64,000 nt of DNA from Thermoleophilaceae bacterium (GCA_036378175.1 DASUWY010000018.1:26689-90688); one strand, 5' to 3'; shown: positions 22,322 to 31,271, numbered from the stretch's first letter. Notes: generated by a model from the letters alone, not told the origin. Made by a program: numbers and translations.

Positions 22322-25300
22322 TCAGGCGGTCCGCGCCACCGGCGGGGCGCTCTTCAGCGCCATCGCACGGCTGAGGGCGGGCGCGGCACCCAGGAGCTCA
22401 AACGTCTCGATTGCCTGCTCGAGCAGCGGTGCAGCCTCCGCACCACGGCCCTGCGCGAGGAGCCAGCCGGCGAGGTCCGCGTGCGAGCGCGCGAGCCAGT
22501 AAGGGCACCCGAGCTCGCTGAAGCGGGTGATGGCCGCGCCGAAATGCCCCTCCACCCCGTCGGTTTCACCGCGCGCCGCGGCGAGCTGCCCGAATCCATG
22601 ATCGAGCAGCCCGCGAAGGAACGGAGCCATGCGCCCCGGCGGTTGCCGCTCGAGCTCTGCGCTGAGCTGCGTGGCTTCCTCGATCCGCCCAGTCTGCACC
22701 GCGGCGTCCACGAGACCCTGCCATCCGGCGCGCAGCCCCTCGCTCGCCGGCCCCTCCCGCTCCAGGCTGGCCCTGGCCATGGCGGACAGCTGGTCGAATG
22801 CCTCCTCGGCACGGCCCTCGGCAAGGAGATTCATCCCGACCGTGGCGAGGTACAGGTTGTGCGGCTCCAGGTTGAGGGTGGATTCCCACGACGCGAGGCC
22901 GTCGAGGGCCTCCCGCGCCTTGCCGAGCTCTCCGCGCAGGCAGTAGAGCAGCGCCAGCCGGTTCAGCACGTACTCCGGATCGGGGAGCGGCGTGCTGGCG
23001 GCCTCGAGCCGCTCCGTTCCAAGGCGCTCGGCCTCGTCCCAGTCGCCGGAGAGCATGAGCGCGAGCATGACGTTCCCAACTCCCACGGCCTCGCGGCTGC
23101 GGTCCCCGAACTGGCGCGTGATCTCGAGCGCGGCCCGCGTGCGCTCGAGTGTTTCCGGCGATCCCGCCCGCAGGCACGCGTCGCCGGCGTTCCCCTCCGC
23201 ACGCACCCTCAGCAGGTTGAGCCCGTGACGCTGCGCGATGTCGATCGCCGCGTTGTAATGCATCAGCCCCTCCTCGTGGCGACCGAGGAAGGAGCAGTAC
23301 ACGCCCTTGTTGGTGAACGCCACGCACAGAAGCTCGGGGTCGCCGAGCGCGGACGCGGCGCTCAGGGCGCGCTCCATGGGGGCAGCCGCTCGCTCGATCT
23401 CGCCGGCGAACGTGAGGCAGGAGGCGAGCTCCGAGTTGATCGCCGCCACGCTCCTGTCAAGCTCATCCGAGCCGAGCCGCGACAGCGCGTCCTCCATGAG
23501 CGTCGCAGCGTCCTCGTTGCGGCCCATGTAGTTGAGCGCCCGCCCCATCGGCGCCGCCAGCCGCGCCGCCTCACGGTCGCGTCCGGCGGCCGTGTGCGCT
23601 TTCGCCGCAGCCTCGAAGAGGTCGATGCTCTCCTGGAACCTGCCGGCGATCAGCGCCATCTGGCCCGCGGCCTCGGTGAGGCTGATGCGCTCGGTCTCGT
23701 CGTCGGTGAGCTCGAGCGCGTTCCGGTACGCGCGCTCGGCCGCCTCGGGCGCGCCCACGGTCTCCGCACGCTTGGCGGCGCGGCGGAGCGCCGCGAGCGC
23801 CTGGGCGCGGAGCTCGGCGGCGTCAGGGTCATCCTGCGCGGCGGCGTAGGCATCCAGGTAGTGCGCCGCGATCACCTCGGACACGTCCTCACCGTCGTTG
23901 GGGAACGCGGCCCGCAGGTGCGCCGCCACGGCGAGATGCCGCGGCTTGCGCTCGTGCCGGGAGAGCATGTCGTAGGCGACGGTGCGAAGCAGCGTCTGGG
24001 CGAAGGCGTACTGACCGCTGTCGGGCGAGAGGTGGTCCGAACGCACCACCAGCACCTGCTTGCGCACGAGTGCGGCGAGCAGAGCGTCGATGCGCTCTTC
24101 GGGCAGGTCCGACACCGCGCCCACGGCCGCCCGCGGGAAGCTGCCGCCCATCACGGCGAGGTCCTTCACCAGCGCGCGTTCCTCGGGCTGGAGGCCGTCG
24201 AGGCGCGCTGTGAGGAGCGAGCTGAGCGTGGCGGGCACCTCCAGCTCCCCCAGGTCTCCGGTCACCTTCAGGCGGCCGTCGGACTCCCGCAGCGCGCCAC
24301 GGTCGGCGAGCGCGCGCACCGTCTCGAGCGCGTAGAGCGGTATTCCCTCCGACTGGGACACGATCCGCTCGAGCGCGCCGCCGGGGAGCCCCTCCACCAG
24401 GTCGCCCAGCAGCGCCGCGACGGCCTCGCGCGGCAGCGGCTCGAGGTAGAGCGGCGTTACGGCCGGCCTGCTCGGCGGCCAGCCCGGCCGGCGCTCCCCC
24501 AGCTCGGGCCGCGCCAGCGTGAGGATGAAGATCGGCTTCTCCGCCGCCCAGTCGAGCAGGTACTCGATGAAGTCGAGCAGCCCGTCGTCGGCCCACTGGA
24601 GGTCCTCGAACACCATCACCATCGGCTCGACGTCCGCAAGCCGCTCGAAGAAGAGTCGCCAGCCGGCGAACAGCTCCTGCCGGTTGAGCCCCATCTCCGA
24701 GGTGCCGATCAGCGCGCCTATGCGCGGCGTGAGGAACTCGCGCTCGGTCGCGTCCGGCACCCAGCGCTCGAGGCCCGCGGACAGCTTGGCCTCCGCCTCG
24801 TCCGCCTCGGCCTCCTCCGGGATGCCGAGCCGCGCCCGCACCATCTCGGCGAGCGCCCAGTAGGCCACGCCGTCGCCGTACGAGGGGCAGCGGCCGCTGT
24901 GCCAGAGCACCAGGTCCGCAAGGCCGTCGATGTACTTGAAGAACTCCCAGCGCAATCGCGTCTTGCCCACGCCCGCTGCGCCCGAGACGGCGACGAGGCG
25001 CGCGCTCGAGCGATCCACGGTGCCGTGGAACAGCTCCTTGATGAGCCGCAGCTCGTGCTCGCGGCCCACGAACGGCGCCTCGAGCTCCTCCTCGCCGCGG
25101 TGCGCGCCGGACACGCCCGCCACCACCCGCTGCGCGTGCCACAGCCGCAGGGGCTCGGCCTTGCCTTTCACGGAATGCTCCCCGGCGTCCTGGTAGGAGA
25201 TCGCCGCCGAGGTGATCTGGCGCGTGAGGTCGTCCACGTACACCGTGCCGGGCTGCGCCGCCGCCTGCGCCCGCGAGGCGGTGTTCACGCGGTCGCCCAC

Positions 25301-25849
25301 CACGAGGCTCTCGCCGGGACTCGCGAGTGCCGCCACCTGGCCTGTGACGACTCCGGCGCGCGCCTTCAGCTCAGGTGAGCCCACCTCGTCGCCAAACACG
25401 GACACGGCGTCGACGATGTCGAGGCCCGCGCGCACGGCGCGCTCGGCATCGTCCTCGCGAGCGACCGGGGCGCCCCACACGGCCATCACGGCGTCACCGA
25501 TGAACTTCTCGATCGTGCCTCCGTACCGATTCACGATCGTCCGCGCCGTGTCGAAGTAGCGGCCGAGCAGCTCGCGCACATCCTCGGCGTCGCGCGACTC
25601 GGACAGCGTTGTGAAGCCCACAAGGTCCACGAACAGCATCGACGCCATCCGCAGCTCGGCCGCCACGGCGGGTTCCGCACCAGCCCGTGGCGTACTCCCG
25701 CCGAGCGGCGTGCCGCATTCGTCGCAGAAGCGCTGCCCATCGGCGTGGCCGGCCCCACAGGTCGGGCAGTGCAGCGCCAGCGCCGTCCCGCACTGCCTGC
25801 AGAAGCGGGCGCCTTCTCGATTTTCGGCCTGGCAGGACGGGCAGAGCAC
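22322..25849 (-). CDS. Zinc-ribbon / class III nucleotide cyclase / AAA ATPase / TPR protein
   Basis: A 1175-residue signalling protein. Two double zinc ribbons open it (Cys 3, 6, 17, 20 and 28, 31, 42, 45). A class III adenylate/guanylate cyclase domain follows at about 65-235 with metal Asp residues in FVDLVGFTTLSES and KFIGDAVMAVWG, and VVGDRVNTASRAQ. Next is an AAA/STAND ATPase with FVGREHELRLI, Walker A GAAGVGKTRL and Walker B MVMVFEDLQWADD. The C-terminal half (about 650-1165) is TPR-like helical repeats. The architecture matches large actinobacterial cyclase-regulator proteins. All catalytic-core landmarks are seen, but substrate choice (ATP or GTP) is not settled. The start is GTG 25849, 8 nt after a TAGGCT box. 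Confidence 0.9.
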   Translation of the reverse strand: MLCPSCQAENREGARFCRQCGTALALHCPTCGAGHADGQRFCDECGTPLGGSTPRAGAEPAVAAELRMASMLFVDLVGFTTLSESRDAEDVRELLGRYFDTARTIVNRYGGTIEKFIGDAVMAVWGAPVAREDDAERAVRAGLDIVDAVSVFGDEVGSPELKARAGVVTGQVAALASPGESLVVGDRVNTASRAQAAAQPGTVYVDDLTRQITSAAISYQDAGEHSVKGKAEPLRLWHAQRVVAGVSGAHRGEEELEAPFVGREHELRLIKELFHGTVDRSSARLVAVSGAAGVGKTRLRWEFFKYIDGLADLVLWHSGRCPSYGDGVAYWALAEMVRARLGIPEEAEADEAEAKLSAGLERWVPDATEREFLTPRIGALIGTSEMGLNRQELFAGWRLFFERLADVEPMVMVFEDLQWADDGLLDFIEYLLDWAAEKPIFILTLARPELGERRPGWPPSRPAVTPLYLEPLPREAVAALLGDLVEGLPGGALERIVSQSEGIPLYALETVRALADRGALRESDGRLKVTGDLGELEVPATLSSLLTARLDGLQPEERALVKDLAVMGGSFPRAAVGAVSDLPEERIDALLAALVRKQVLVVRSDHLSPDSGQYAFAQTLLRTVAYDMLSRHERKPRHLAVAAHLRAAFPNDGEDVSEVIAAHYLDAYAAAQDDPDAAELRAQALAALRRAAKRAETVGAPEAAERAYRNALELTDDETERISLTEAAGQMALIAGRFQESIDLFEAAAKAHTAAGRDREAARLAAPMGRALNYMGRNEDAATLMEDALSRLGSDELDRSVAAINSELASCLTFAGEIERAAAPMERALSAASALGDPELLCVAFTNKGVYCSFLGRHEEGLMHYNAAIDIAQRHGLNLLRVRAEGNAGDACLRAGSPETLERTRAALEITRQFGDRSREAVGVGNVMLALMLSGDWDEAERLGTERLEAASTPLPDPEYVLNRLALLYCLRGELGKAREALDGLASWESTLNLEPHNLYLATVGMNLLAEGRAEEAFDQLSAMARASLEREGPASEGLRAGWQGLVDAAVQTGRIEEATQLSAELERQPPGRMAPFLRGLLDHGFGQLAAARGETDGVEGHFGAAITRFSELGCPYWLARSHADLAGWLLAQGRGAEAAPLLEQAIETFELLGAAPALSRAMALKSAPPVARTA

Positions 25850-25857
25850 CGCGAATC

Positions 25858-25863
25858 AGCCTA
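25858..25863 (-). promoter_or_regulatory. Leaderless-type -10 box of the cyclase gene
   Basis: TAGGCT on the minus strand lies 8 nt before GTG 25849. Confidence 0.42.
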
Positions 25864-25883
25864 GCCCGGCTCCCGGCCGATCG

Positions 25884-26300
25884 CTACTTGCGCAGCGCCT
25901 CGTCCAGCGCCTCGTTCACCAGCTCGTCCGCCCGCTCGTTCGACTCCCGGCGCACGTTGCGCACGGCCCAGTGGTCGAACTCGCGCAGCTCGCGCATCGT
26001 CTCCAGGAAGAGCGGCTTGAGCCCGGCGTGCTTGACCTTGTACTGACCGCCGATCTGGCGCGCCACGAGCTCCGAGTCGTTCACCACCTCCACCTCGCGC
26101 GCGCCCAGCTCGCGCGCGAGCTCGAGCCCGAGCAGCACCGCCCGGTACTCCGCCACGTTGTTCGTGGCCTCCCCGATATAGACGCCCTTCTCGAGCAGCG
26201 GCTCACCGTCGGGGCTCGACACAACGGCGGCCACCGCGGCGGGACCCGGATTGCCCCGCGCCCCACCGTCCACGTGGACGACGACCTTCTGGACCGCCAC
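25884..26300 (-). CDS. rnhA: Ribonuclease HI family protein
   Basis: A 138-residue RNase H fold protein. Acidic active-site residues are in VVVHVDGGARGNPG (Asp 10), NNVAEYRAVLLGL (Glu about 51), VVNDSELVARQI (Asp) and NERADELVNEALD (Asp). It lacks the basic protrusion of E. coli RNase HI, as in the compact actinobacterial/halobacterial type. It degrades RNA in RNA-DNA hybrids. It is the last gene of a three-gene run after the 73-residue protein (5-nt gap) and the zinc-ribbon protein. The GTG start gives a normal family length. Confidence 0.9.
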   Translation of the reverse strand: MAVQKVVVHVDGGARGNPGPAAVAAVVSSPDGEPLLEKGVYIGEATNNVAEYRAVLLGLELARELGAREVEVVNDSELVARQIGGQYKVKHAGLKPLFLETMRELREFDHWAVRNVRRESNERADELVNEALDEALRK

Positions 26301-26305
26301 TGCGG

Positions 26306-26527
26306 CTACGCGGCGGGTTCGATCGGCGGAAAGGTGCCCTGCACGCGCCGCTGCCGGCGGTCGCGGATCTGGCGCCTGTCGTCCGGGCCGGACTGCTCGC
26401 CCCGGCGGCGATCCGGACCCTCGCGACGGTCGATGATCACCTTCACGTCCGGATCGTCCTTGTAGTACTCCACGAGCTTGTCGTAGAGCTCGCCGGCCAG
26501 CGCCTGGGGAACGACGCAGTAGATCAT
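26306..26527 (-). CDS. Small hypothetical protein, basic C-terminus
   Basis: A 73-residue protein starting MIYCVVPQALAGELYDKLVE, a short alpha/beta segment (YYKDDPDVKVIIDRREGPD) followed by an Arg/Asp-rich tail (RRQIRDRRQRRVQG). I do not recognise a family. Its ATG overlaps the stop of the upstream gene as ATGA, so translation is coupled, and rnhA follows after 5 nt. The tight operon suggests a function linked to RNA or DNA processing (inference only). Confidence 0.7.
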   Translation of the reverse strand: MIYCVVPQALAGELYDKLVEYYKDDPDVKVIIDRREGPDRRRGEQSGPDDRRQIRDRRQRRVQGTFPPIEPAA

Positions 26528-27270
26528 TGCTCGGCGGACACTACACCCGCTGCGAGCTGCCCGTCCTCGGTGGCTGAGGCGTTCCACTCGCGCTGTTCCT
26601 CGCCAAGCTCGTCCATCTCCTGGCCCTTGTCGAGCAGGGTCACCGGGTCGCTCGCGTCGCCGAGATCGATCCGGTAGCGGTACCAGGAGAGCTCCCACGC
26701 CACGGTGATGTCCACCTCGCTGGGCGCCTCCGGTCGCGGCAGCGCGCTCACCCAGGGGTGGCCGAGCGTGCGAGCGATGCCGGCGATGGTGCGCGTGTGC
26801 TCGGAGTGGTTGAACATCTCGAGCGCCCGCTCGATCTTCACCTGCGTATTGGTGGGAACCGCACGCACGTGGCGCGGATCCTTGCGGCGGCTCTGGCGGC
26901 GGATCTTGGGCGCGCGCGGCTCAGCCGCCTCATGCTCCTCGGTGGTGGGCTCGTGCTGGGGGTGCTCGCCGTTCTGGATCGGCGGCGGCTCATAGTCAGC
27001 TTCGGCCACGGGCATGTCCTCGCGGCGCTCGCGCCGGAGCCTCCCGAACAGCGGGCGCCGCTGCTCGCGCGGGCGGGTGGCCGGCATGTCCCCGGCGGCA
27101 GACTCGCGAATCCAGCCCTCGTGGTCCGCCCGCGGGATGCACAGCTCGCACACGAGCTTCCGGTGGCCGGCCGGCGCGAGGTAAGCCTCGGTGCGCTCGC
27201 CCTTGAGAATCGTCCGCCCGCAGACGTCGCAGGACACCGCGTCGTGTACGGGACGCAACTCCTTTCGCAT
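26524..27270 (-). CDS. Hypothetical zinc-ribbon protein
   Basis: A 248-residue protein. An N-terminal zinc-binding pair, SCDVCGR (about residues 12-18) and VCELCIP (about 41-47), is followed by an acidic/basic low-complexity middle and a C-terminal globular part with QVKIERALEMFNHSEHTRTI, TLGHPWVSALP and ITVAWELSWYRYRIDLGD. It resembles uncharacterised actinobacterial proteins but I cannot name a family. ATG 27270 lies 7 nt after a TAGCAT box, so the operon it heads (with the 73-residue protein and rnhA) is probably leaderless. Confidence 0.72.
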   Translation of the reverse strand: MRKELRPVHDAVSCDVCGRTILKGERTEAYLAPAGHRKLVCELCIPRADHEGWIRESAAGDMPATRPREQRRPLFGRLRRERREDMPVAEADYEPPPIQNGEHPQHEPTTEEHEAAEPRAPKIRRQSRRKDPRHVRAVPTNTQVKIERALEMFNHSEHTRTIAGIARTLGHPWVSALPRPEAPSEVDITVAWELSWYRYRIDLGDASDPVTLLDKGQEMDELGEEQREWNASATEDGQLAAGVVSAEQ

Positions 27271-27277
27271 CGGAACG

Positions 27278-27283
27278 ATGCTA
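27278..27283 (-). promoter_or_regulatory. Leaderless-type -10 box of the rnhA operon
   Basis: TAGCAT on the minus strand lies 7 nt before ATG 27270. Confidence 0.45.
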
Positions 27284-27320
27284 GCGCCAACGACAGAGCT
27301 GCAGAATGGCTGATTTGCAG

Positions 27321-27374
27321 ATTGCAGGGATATTAGAAAGCCCTGCAATTCCGCAATTCTGCAACTCCGCAGCT
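27321..27374. repeat. Inverted repeat plus period-8 tandem repeat in AT-richer spacer
   Basis: ATTGCAGGG (27321-27329) and CCCTGCAAT (27341-27349) are a perfect 9-bp inverted repeat. Overlapping it are four tandem 8-mers, CTGCAATT, CCGCAATT, CTGCAACT and CCGCAGCT, at 27343-27374. The patch is much less GC-rich than its neighbours and lies just after the EF-G-like gene; no U-tract follows it. Confidence 0.75.
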
Positions 27375-27383
27375 CTCCCGCGG

Positions 27384-29459
27384 TCAGGCCTTCACCGCGG
27401 CTTCCTCCTCAGAAGCCTGAGAGATGACCTTCTGTGCCAGATGCGCCGGCACCTCTTCATAGCGGGCGAGTTCCATGCTGTAGTCGCCCTGGCCGCCGGT
27501 GATCGCCCGCAGATCTGGCGCGTAAGTGAGCATCTCGGCCATCGGCACCTCGGCCTTCACCTCGGTCATGTTGCCCTTTGGCTCCATGCCCAGCGGCCGC
27601 CCGCGCCGTGAGTTGAGGTCGCCAATCACGTCGCCCACGCTGTCCTCGGGCACCGACAGCGTGACGGTCATGATCGGCTCGAGCAGTACGGCGCTCGCGT
27701 TGGCGGCGGCGTCCTTGAAGGCCATCGAGCCCGCCACCTTGAACGCCATTTCGGAGGAGTCCACGGAGTGGTACGAGCCGTCGAAGAGCGTGACCTTCAC
27801 GCCCTTCAGCGGGTAGCCGGCCACCACGCCGTCGGCCATCGCCTCCACGATCCCCTTCTCCACCGCGGGGATGAACCCGGACGGGATCACGCCGCCCTTG
27901 ATGGCGTTCACGAACTCGAAGCCCTCGCCCTCCGGCAGCGGCTCGATCTCGATGTGGCAGTCGCCGAACTGGCCGCGGCCGCCGGTCTGCTTCTTGTAGC
28001 GGCCGTGCGCCTTCGCCCTGCCCTTGATGGTCTCGTGGTAGGGCACGCGCGGCGGCTTGAGGTTCACCTCCACGCCGTAGCGCTCCCTCATCCGCTCGAC
28101 GATCACCTCCACGTGGATCTGCGACAGGCCGGCAACGATCTGCTCGCCGGTCTGGTTGTCGCGGTGGAAGTCGATCGTCGGGTCCTCCTCCTGGAGGCGG
28201 CGAAGCGCCTGGCCCACCTTCTCCTCATCGCCCTTCGCCTTGGGCTCGATGGCGAATGCCATCACCGGCGTGGGGAACCTGGGCAGCTTGAGCGTCACGT
28301 CCATCTCGTGCGCGGCCAGCACGTCGCCCGCGTGCGTCTCCTTGAGCTTGGCCACCGCGCCGATGTCGCCGGGCCCGAACTCGTCGGTGTGCCCCATCTC
28401 CTTGCCCTGCGGCTCGAGGAGCTGGCCGATGCGCTCCTTCGCGCCGGCCCTCAGGTTCACCACCTGCGAGTCGTGCTGCACCACGCCCTGGTAGACGCGG
28501 AAGAGGTTGATGCGGCCCGCGTACGGATCGGCGAGCGTCTTGAACACGAACGCGACGGCGTCGAGGTCGTCGCGCGGCTCGAGAGTGGTCTCCCCCGCCT
28601 CCACGGCTCCGACCTTGCCGGGCGACGGCAGGTCCTCCACGATCGCGTCGAGCAGCCGGTTCACCGCGAGGTTGTGCGTGGCCACGCCGCAGGTGACCGG
28701 GAAGAGCCGTCCCGCGGTCACGCCGGTCTTCAGCGCGGCCACCGTCTCCTCGTGGGAGATCTCCTCGCCCTCGAGGTAGCGCTCCATCAGCTCGTCGGAG
28801 TTCTCCGCCACCTCGTCAAGCAGCTTCTCGCGGTACTCCTCCGCCTGCGCCTGGAGCTCTTCCGGAATCGGGATCTCCTTGCAGTTGTCCTTGCCGTCCC
28901 CGGAGTACTCGTAGGCCTTCATGTCCACGAGGTCGATCACGCCGCGCACCTCGTGCTCGGCCCCGATCGGGATCTCGGTGGCGACAGCGTGCGGCCCGAA
29001 CGAAGACTTGAGCGACTCGAGCGTGCGGAAGAAGTCGGCCCGCTCCCGGTCGAGCATGTTCACGAAGATGAGCCGCGCGAGACCGCGCTCCTGCGCCCGC
29101 TCCCACAGGCGCATGGTGCCCACCTCCACGCCCATCACGGCGTTCACCACGAAGATCGCGCCCTCGCACACGCGCAGCGCGGTGAGCGCGTCCGCCACGA
29201 AGCTCGGCTCGCCCGGCGTGTCGATCAGGTTGATCTTGCGGTCCTGCCAGTGGAACGACGCGAGACTCGACGCGATCGACATCTCGCGCGCCTTCTCATC
29301 CGGCGCCGAGTCCGACACCGTGGTTCCGTCCGCCACCGAGCCAAGACGATTGATCGCTTCCGCCTGGAACAGGAGCGCCTCGTTGAGCGAGGTCTTGCCG
29401 CTGCCTCGGTGGCCAACCAAGGCCACATTGCGGATCCTCTTTGCAGCTTCGTGGGGCAT
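27384..29459 (-). CDS. EF-G-like translational GTPase (EF-G2/FusA2 type)
   Basis: A 691-residue translation-factor GTPase with all five EF-G domains: G1 ALVGHRGSGKTSLNEALL, G3 NLIDTPGEPSF, domain II around DDLDAVAFVFKTLADPY, domain IV HGRYKKQTGGRGQFGDCHIE and domain V MGDVIG-like VGDVIGDLNSRRGRPLGM. The G1 motif GHRGSGKT instead of GHIDAGKT and the divergent switch I mark the EF-G2 paralogue rather than the housekeeping factor, which usually sits with rpsL/rpsG/tuf. The role is uncertain (translocation, recycling or stress). GAGAGGAG precedes ATG 29459 by about 8 nt. Confidence 0.9.
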   Translation of the reverse strand: MPHEAAKRIRNVALVGHRGSGKTSLNEALLFQAEAINRLGSVADGTTVSDSAPDEKAREMSIASSLASFHWQDRKINLIDTPGEPSFVADALTALRVCEGAIFVVNAVMGVEVGTMRLWERAQERGLARLIFVNMLDRERADFFRTLESLKSSFGPHAVATEIPIGAEHEVRGVIDLVDMKAYEYSGDGKDNCKEIPIPEELQAQAEEYREKLLDEVAENSDELMERYLEGEEISHEETVAALKTGVTAGRLFPVTCGVATHNLAVNRLLDAIVEDLPSPGKVGAVEAGETTLEPRDDLDAVAFVFKTLADPYAGRINLFRVYQGVVQHDSQVVNLRAGAKERIGQLLEPQGKEMGHTDEFGPGDIGAVAKLKETHAGDVLAAHEMDVTLKLPRFPTPVMAFAIEPKAKGDEEKVGQALRRLQEEDPTIDFHRDNQTGEQIVAGLSQIHVEVIVERMRERYGVEVNLKPPRVPYHETIKGRAKAHGRYKKQTGGRGQFGDCHIEIEPLPEGEGFEFVNAIKGGVIPSGFIPAVEKGIVEAMADGVVAGYPLKGVKVTLFDGSYHSVDSSEMAFKVAGSMAFKDAAANASAVLLEPIMTVTLSVPEDSVGDVIGDLNSRRGRPLGMEPKGNMTEVKAEVPMAEMLTYAPDLRAITGGQGDYSMELARYEEVPAHLAQKVISQASEEEAAVKA

Positions 29460-29497
29460 GTACCGGCTCCTCTCTCCGTTGGAGCCTCAGGGTACCG

Positions 29498-30289
29498 CTA
29501 GCCCGCGCCCTCCAGGATGTCCGTCTGCAATCTCGACTTGAGACGCAGCACCGCCTTCGTGTGGAGCTGCGATACGCGCGACTCGGTCACGCCGAGCACC
29601 TCGCCGATCTCCCGCAGCGTCAGGTTCTCGTAGTAGTAGAGGGCGATCACGAGCTTCTCCCGCTCGGGCAGGCGGGCGATGGCATCCGCGAGGCGGTCCT
29701 TCGTCTCGGTCTGGTCCATCGCCTGGGCCGGATCGGTGGCCTGCGGGTCCTGGATCGTGTCGAGCAGCGACACCTGGTCGCCGCTCGCATCGGACAGCGT
29801 CCACAGCTCGTCGAGCGCGATCACCGACGAGTTGGAGATGCGCGTGAGCGACGCCTGGAAGTCCTCCACGGTCATCTCGAGCGCCGTGGCCATCTCCCGG
29901 TCGGTGGGCGCGCGGTGCAGCTCGTGCTCGAGCTTCGCGTTCATGCGCTCGATCTCCCGCGCCTTAGCCCGCACGGAGCGCGGCACCCAGTCCAGCGAGC
30001 GCAGCTCGTCGATGATCGAGCCCTTGATGCGGGTGATCGCGAAGGTCTCGAACTTGATCTCGCGGCTCGGATCGAAGCGCTCGATCGCCGAGATCAGGCC
30101 CAGCAGCCCGTACGAGATGAGGTCGGACTCCTCGACGTGGGCGGGCAGCCCGCTTCCCATGCGGCCGGCCACGTACTTCACGAGCGGCGAGTAGGCGAGA
30201 ACCAGTCGCTCCCTGGCCCTCTGGTCGGCCTCATCCTTGTAGCGGCGCCAGAGTTCCTTGAGCTCGATCGCCTTGACGTTGGTCTCCAG
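29498..30289 (-). CDS. FliA/WhiG-family sigma factor, probable CTG start
   Basis: A 263-residue group 3 sigma factor with regions 2 (YSPLVKYVAGRMGSGLP, LISYGLLGLISAIERFD, FETFAITRIKGSIIDELRSL), 3 and 4 (LPEREKLVIALYYYENLTL, LGVTESRVSQLHTKAVLRLK). It is closest to WhiG, the sporulation/motility sigma of actinobacteria, which directs RNA polymerase to sigma-28-type promoters. No ATG, GTG or TTG occurs between the xer stop and conserved region 1.2/2. The only plausible start is CTG 30289, 5 nt after a perfect AGGAGG. It follows the Xer gene by 17 nt and is probably in its operon. Confidence 0.87.
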   Translation of the reverse strand: METNVKAIELKELWRRYKDEADQRARERLVLAYSPLVKYVAGRMGSGLPAHVEESDLISYGLLGLISAIERFDPSREIKFETFAITRIKGSIIDELRSLDWVPRSVRAKAREIERMNAKLEHELHRAPTDREMATALEMTVEDFQASLTRISNSSVIALDELWTLSDASGDQVSLLDTIQDPQATDPAQAMDQTETKDRLADAIARLPEREKLVIALYYYENLTLREIGEVLGVTESRVSQLHTKAVLRLKSRLQTDILEGAG

Positions 30290-30306
30290 TGAAGCCTCCT
30301 GCCCGT

Positions 30307-31221
30307 TCAGGCCCGCGGATGCGCGGTCGCGTACGCCTTTCTGAGGCGCTTCGACTCTATCCGAGTGTAGGTCTGCGTCGTGGAAATGCTGGCATGTCCG
30401 AGCAGCTCCTGGATCGCGCGCAGGTCCGCTCCCCCCTCCAGCAGATGCGTGGCGAAGGAGTGACGAAGCGTGTGCGGGGTCACGCCGCCGGCGAGCGCCG
30501 CCTTCCGAGTCCACACGCTGAGCCGTCTGCGGACGTCGCTCGTGGAGAGCCGCCGGCCGGACTTGGAGATGAACAGCGCGGGCTCGATCGCGCCGCCCTC
30601 GCTCGCCAGAGCGGTGCGGCCGCGCTGGAGATATGACTCGATCGCGCGCCACGCGTGCTCGCCCGCGGGCACCACGCGCGTCTTGCCGCCCTTGCCGTTC
30701 ACGCGCAGCTCCTCGCCGTCCGGATCGAGATCGGTGAGGTCGATGTTCACGATCTCCTCCGCGCGCAGGCCCGCCGCGTAGGCGAGCTCGAACATCGCGC
30801 GGTCGCGGAGCTCGAGCGGTGTGCTCGCCGGAATGCGCTGGAGCATCTCCGCCACCTCGCCGGGCTTGAGCACGCGCGGCAGGTAGGAGTCGCGCTTGGG
30901 GCTCGCCACGAGATCCGCGGGGTTCGCCTCGATCTCGCGCCGCTCCATCAGCGAGCGATAGAAGCTGCGGATCGCCGCGAGCTTGCGCGCCACCGTGGTC
31001 TTCGAGCAGCCGCCCTCGGTCAGCACGGCGGCGTAGCGGCGCAGCTCGCGCGCGGTCAGCTCGAGCGGGCCGATGCCGCGCCCGGACGCCCACTCGGCGA
31101 GCTGGCCGAGGTCCACGCCGTACGCCCGGCGCGTCTTCTCGGCCATGCCGTGCGCGCGCAGGCTCGCGTCAAACGAGCTCAGCGCATTCGCCCAGCGGGG
31201 ATCGAGCGTGGTCTCTTCCAT
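30307..31221 (-). CDS. Tyrosine recombinase XerC/XerD
   Basis: A 304-residue site-specific recombinase. The N-terminal core-binding SAM-like domain includes TRRAYGVDLGQLAEWASGRG. The catalytic domain shows the Arg in GLRAEEIVNIDL, Lys in NGKGGKTRVVP, HxxR in TPHTLRHSFATHLLEGG, His in LLGHASISTTQ and the nucleophile Tyr in TYTRIES. It resolves chromosome dimers at dif sites; no dif-like site was identified in the window. ATG 31221 gives the normal family length. In actinobacteria a xer gene next to the WhiG-type sigma and near dprA is a familiar arrangement; here dprA is about 9.6 kb away. Confidence 0.92.
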   Translation of the reverse strand: MEETTLDPRWANALSSFDASLRAHGMAEKTRRAYGVDLGQLAEWASGRGIGPLELTARELRRYAAVLTEGGCSKTTVARKLAAIRSFYRSLMERREIEANPADLVASPKRDSYLPRVLKPGEVAEMLQRIPASTPLELRDRAMFELAYAAGLRAEEIVNIDLTDLDPDGEELRVNGKGGKTRVVPAGEHAWRAIESYLQRGRTALASEGGAIEPALFISKSGRRLSTSDVRRRLSVWTRKAALAGGVTPHTLRHSFATHLLEGGADLRAIQELLGHASISTTQTYTRIESKRLRKAYATAHPRA

Positions 31222-31271
31222 GCCGGATACCACGTTCGACGTAGGGCGCTCGCGCCCTTTTCTCGCGGCGC

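Noticed and set aside
22481..25378. A 965-codon plus-strand open frame opposite the cyclase gene
   Set aside because: The minus strand encodes clear cyclase, Walker and TPR motifs, while the plus-strand product is His/Arg/Leu-rich and resembles nothing known.
30290..31093. In-frame extension of the sigma-factor gene upstream into xer
   Set aside because: The extra residues have no sigma-factor similarity and lie out of frame inside the xer coding region.
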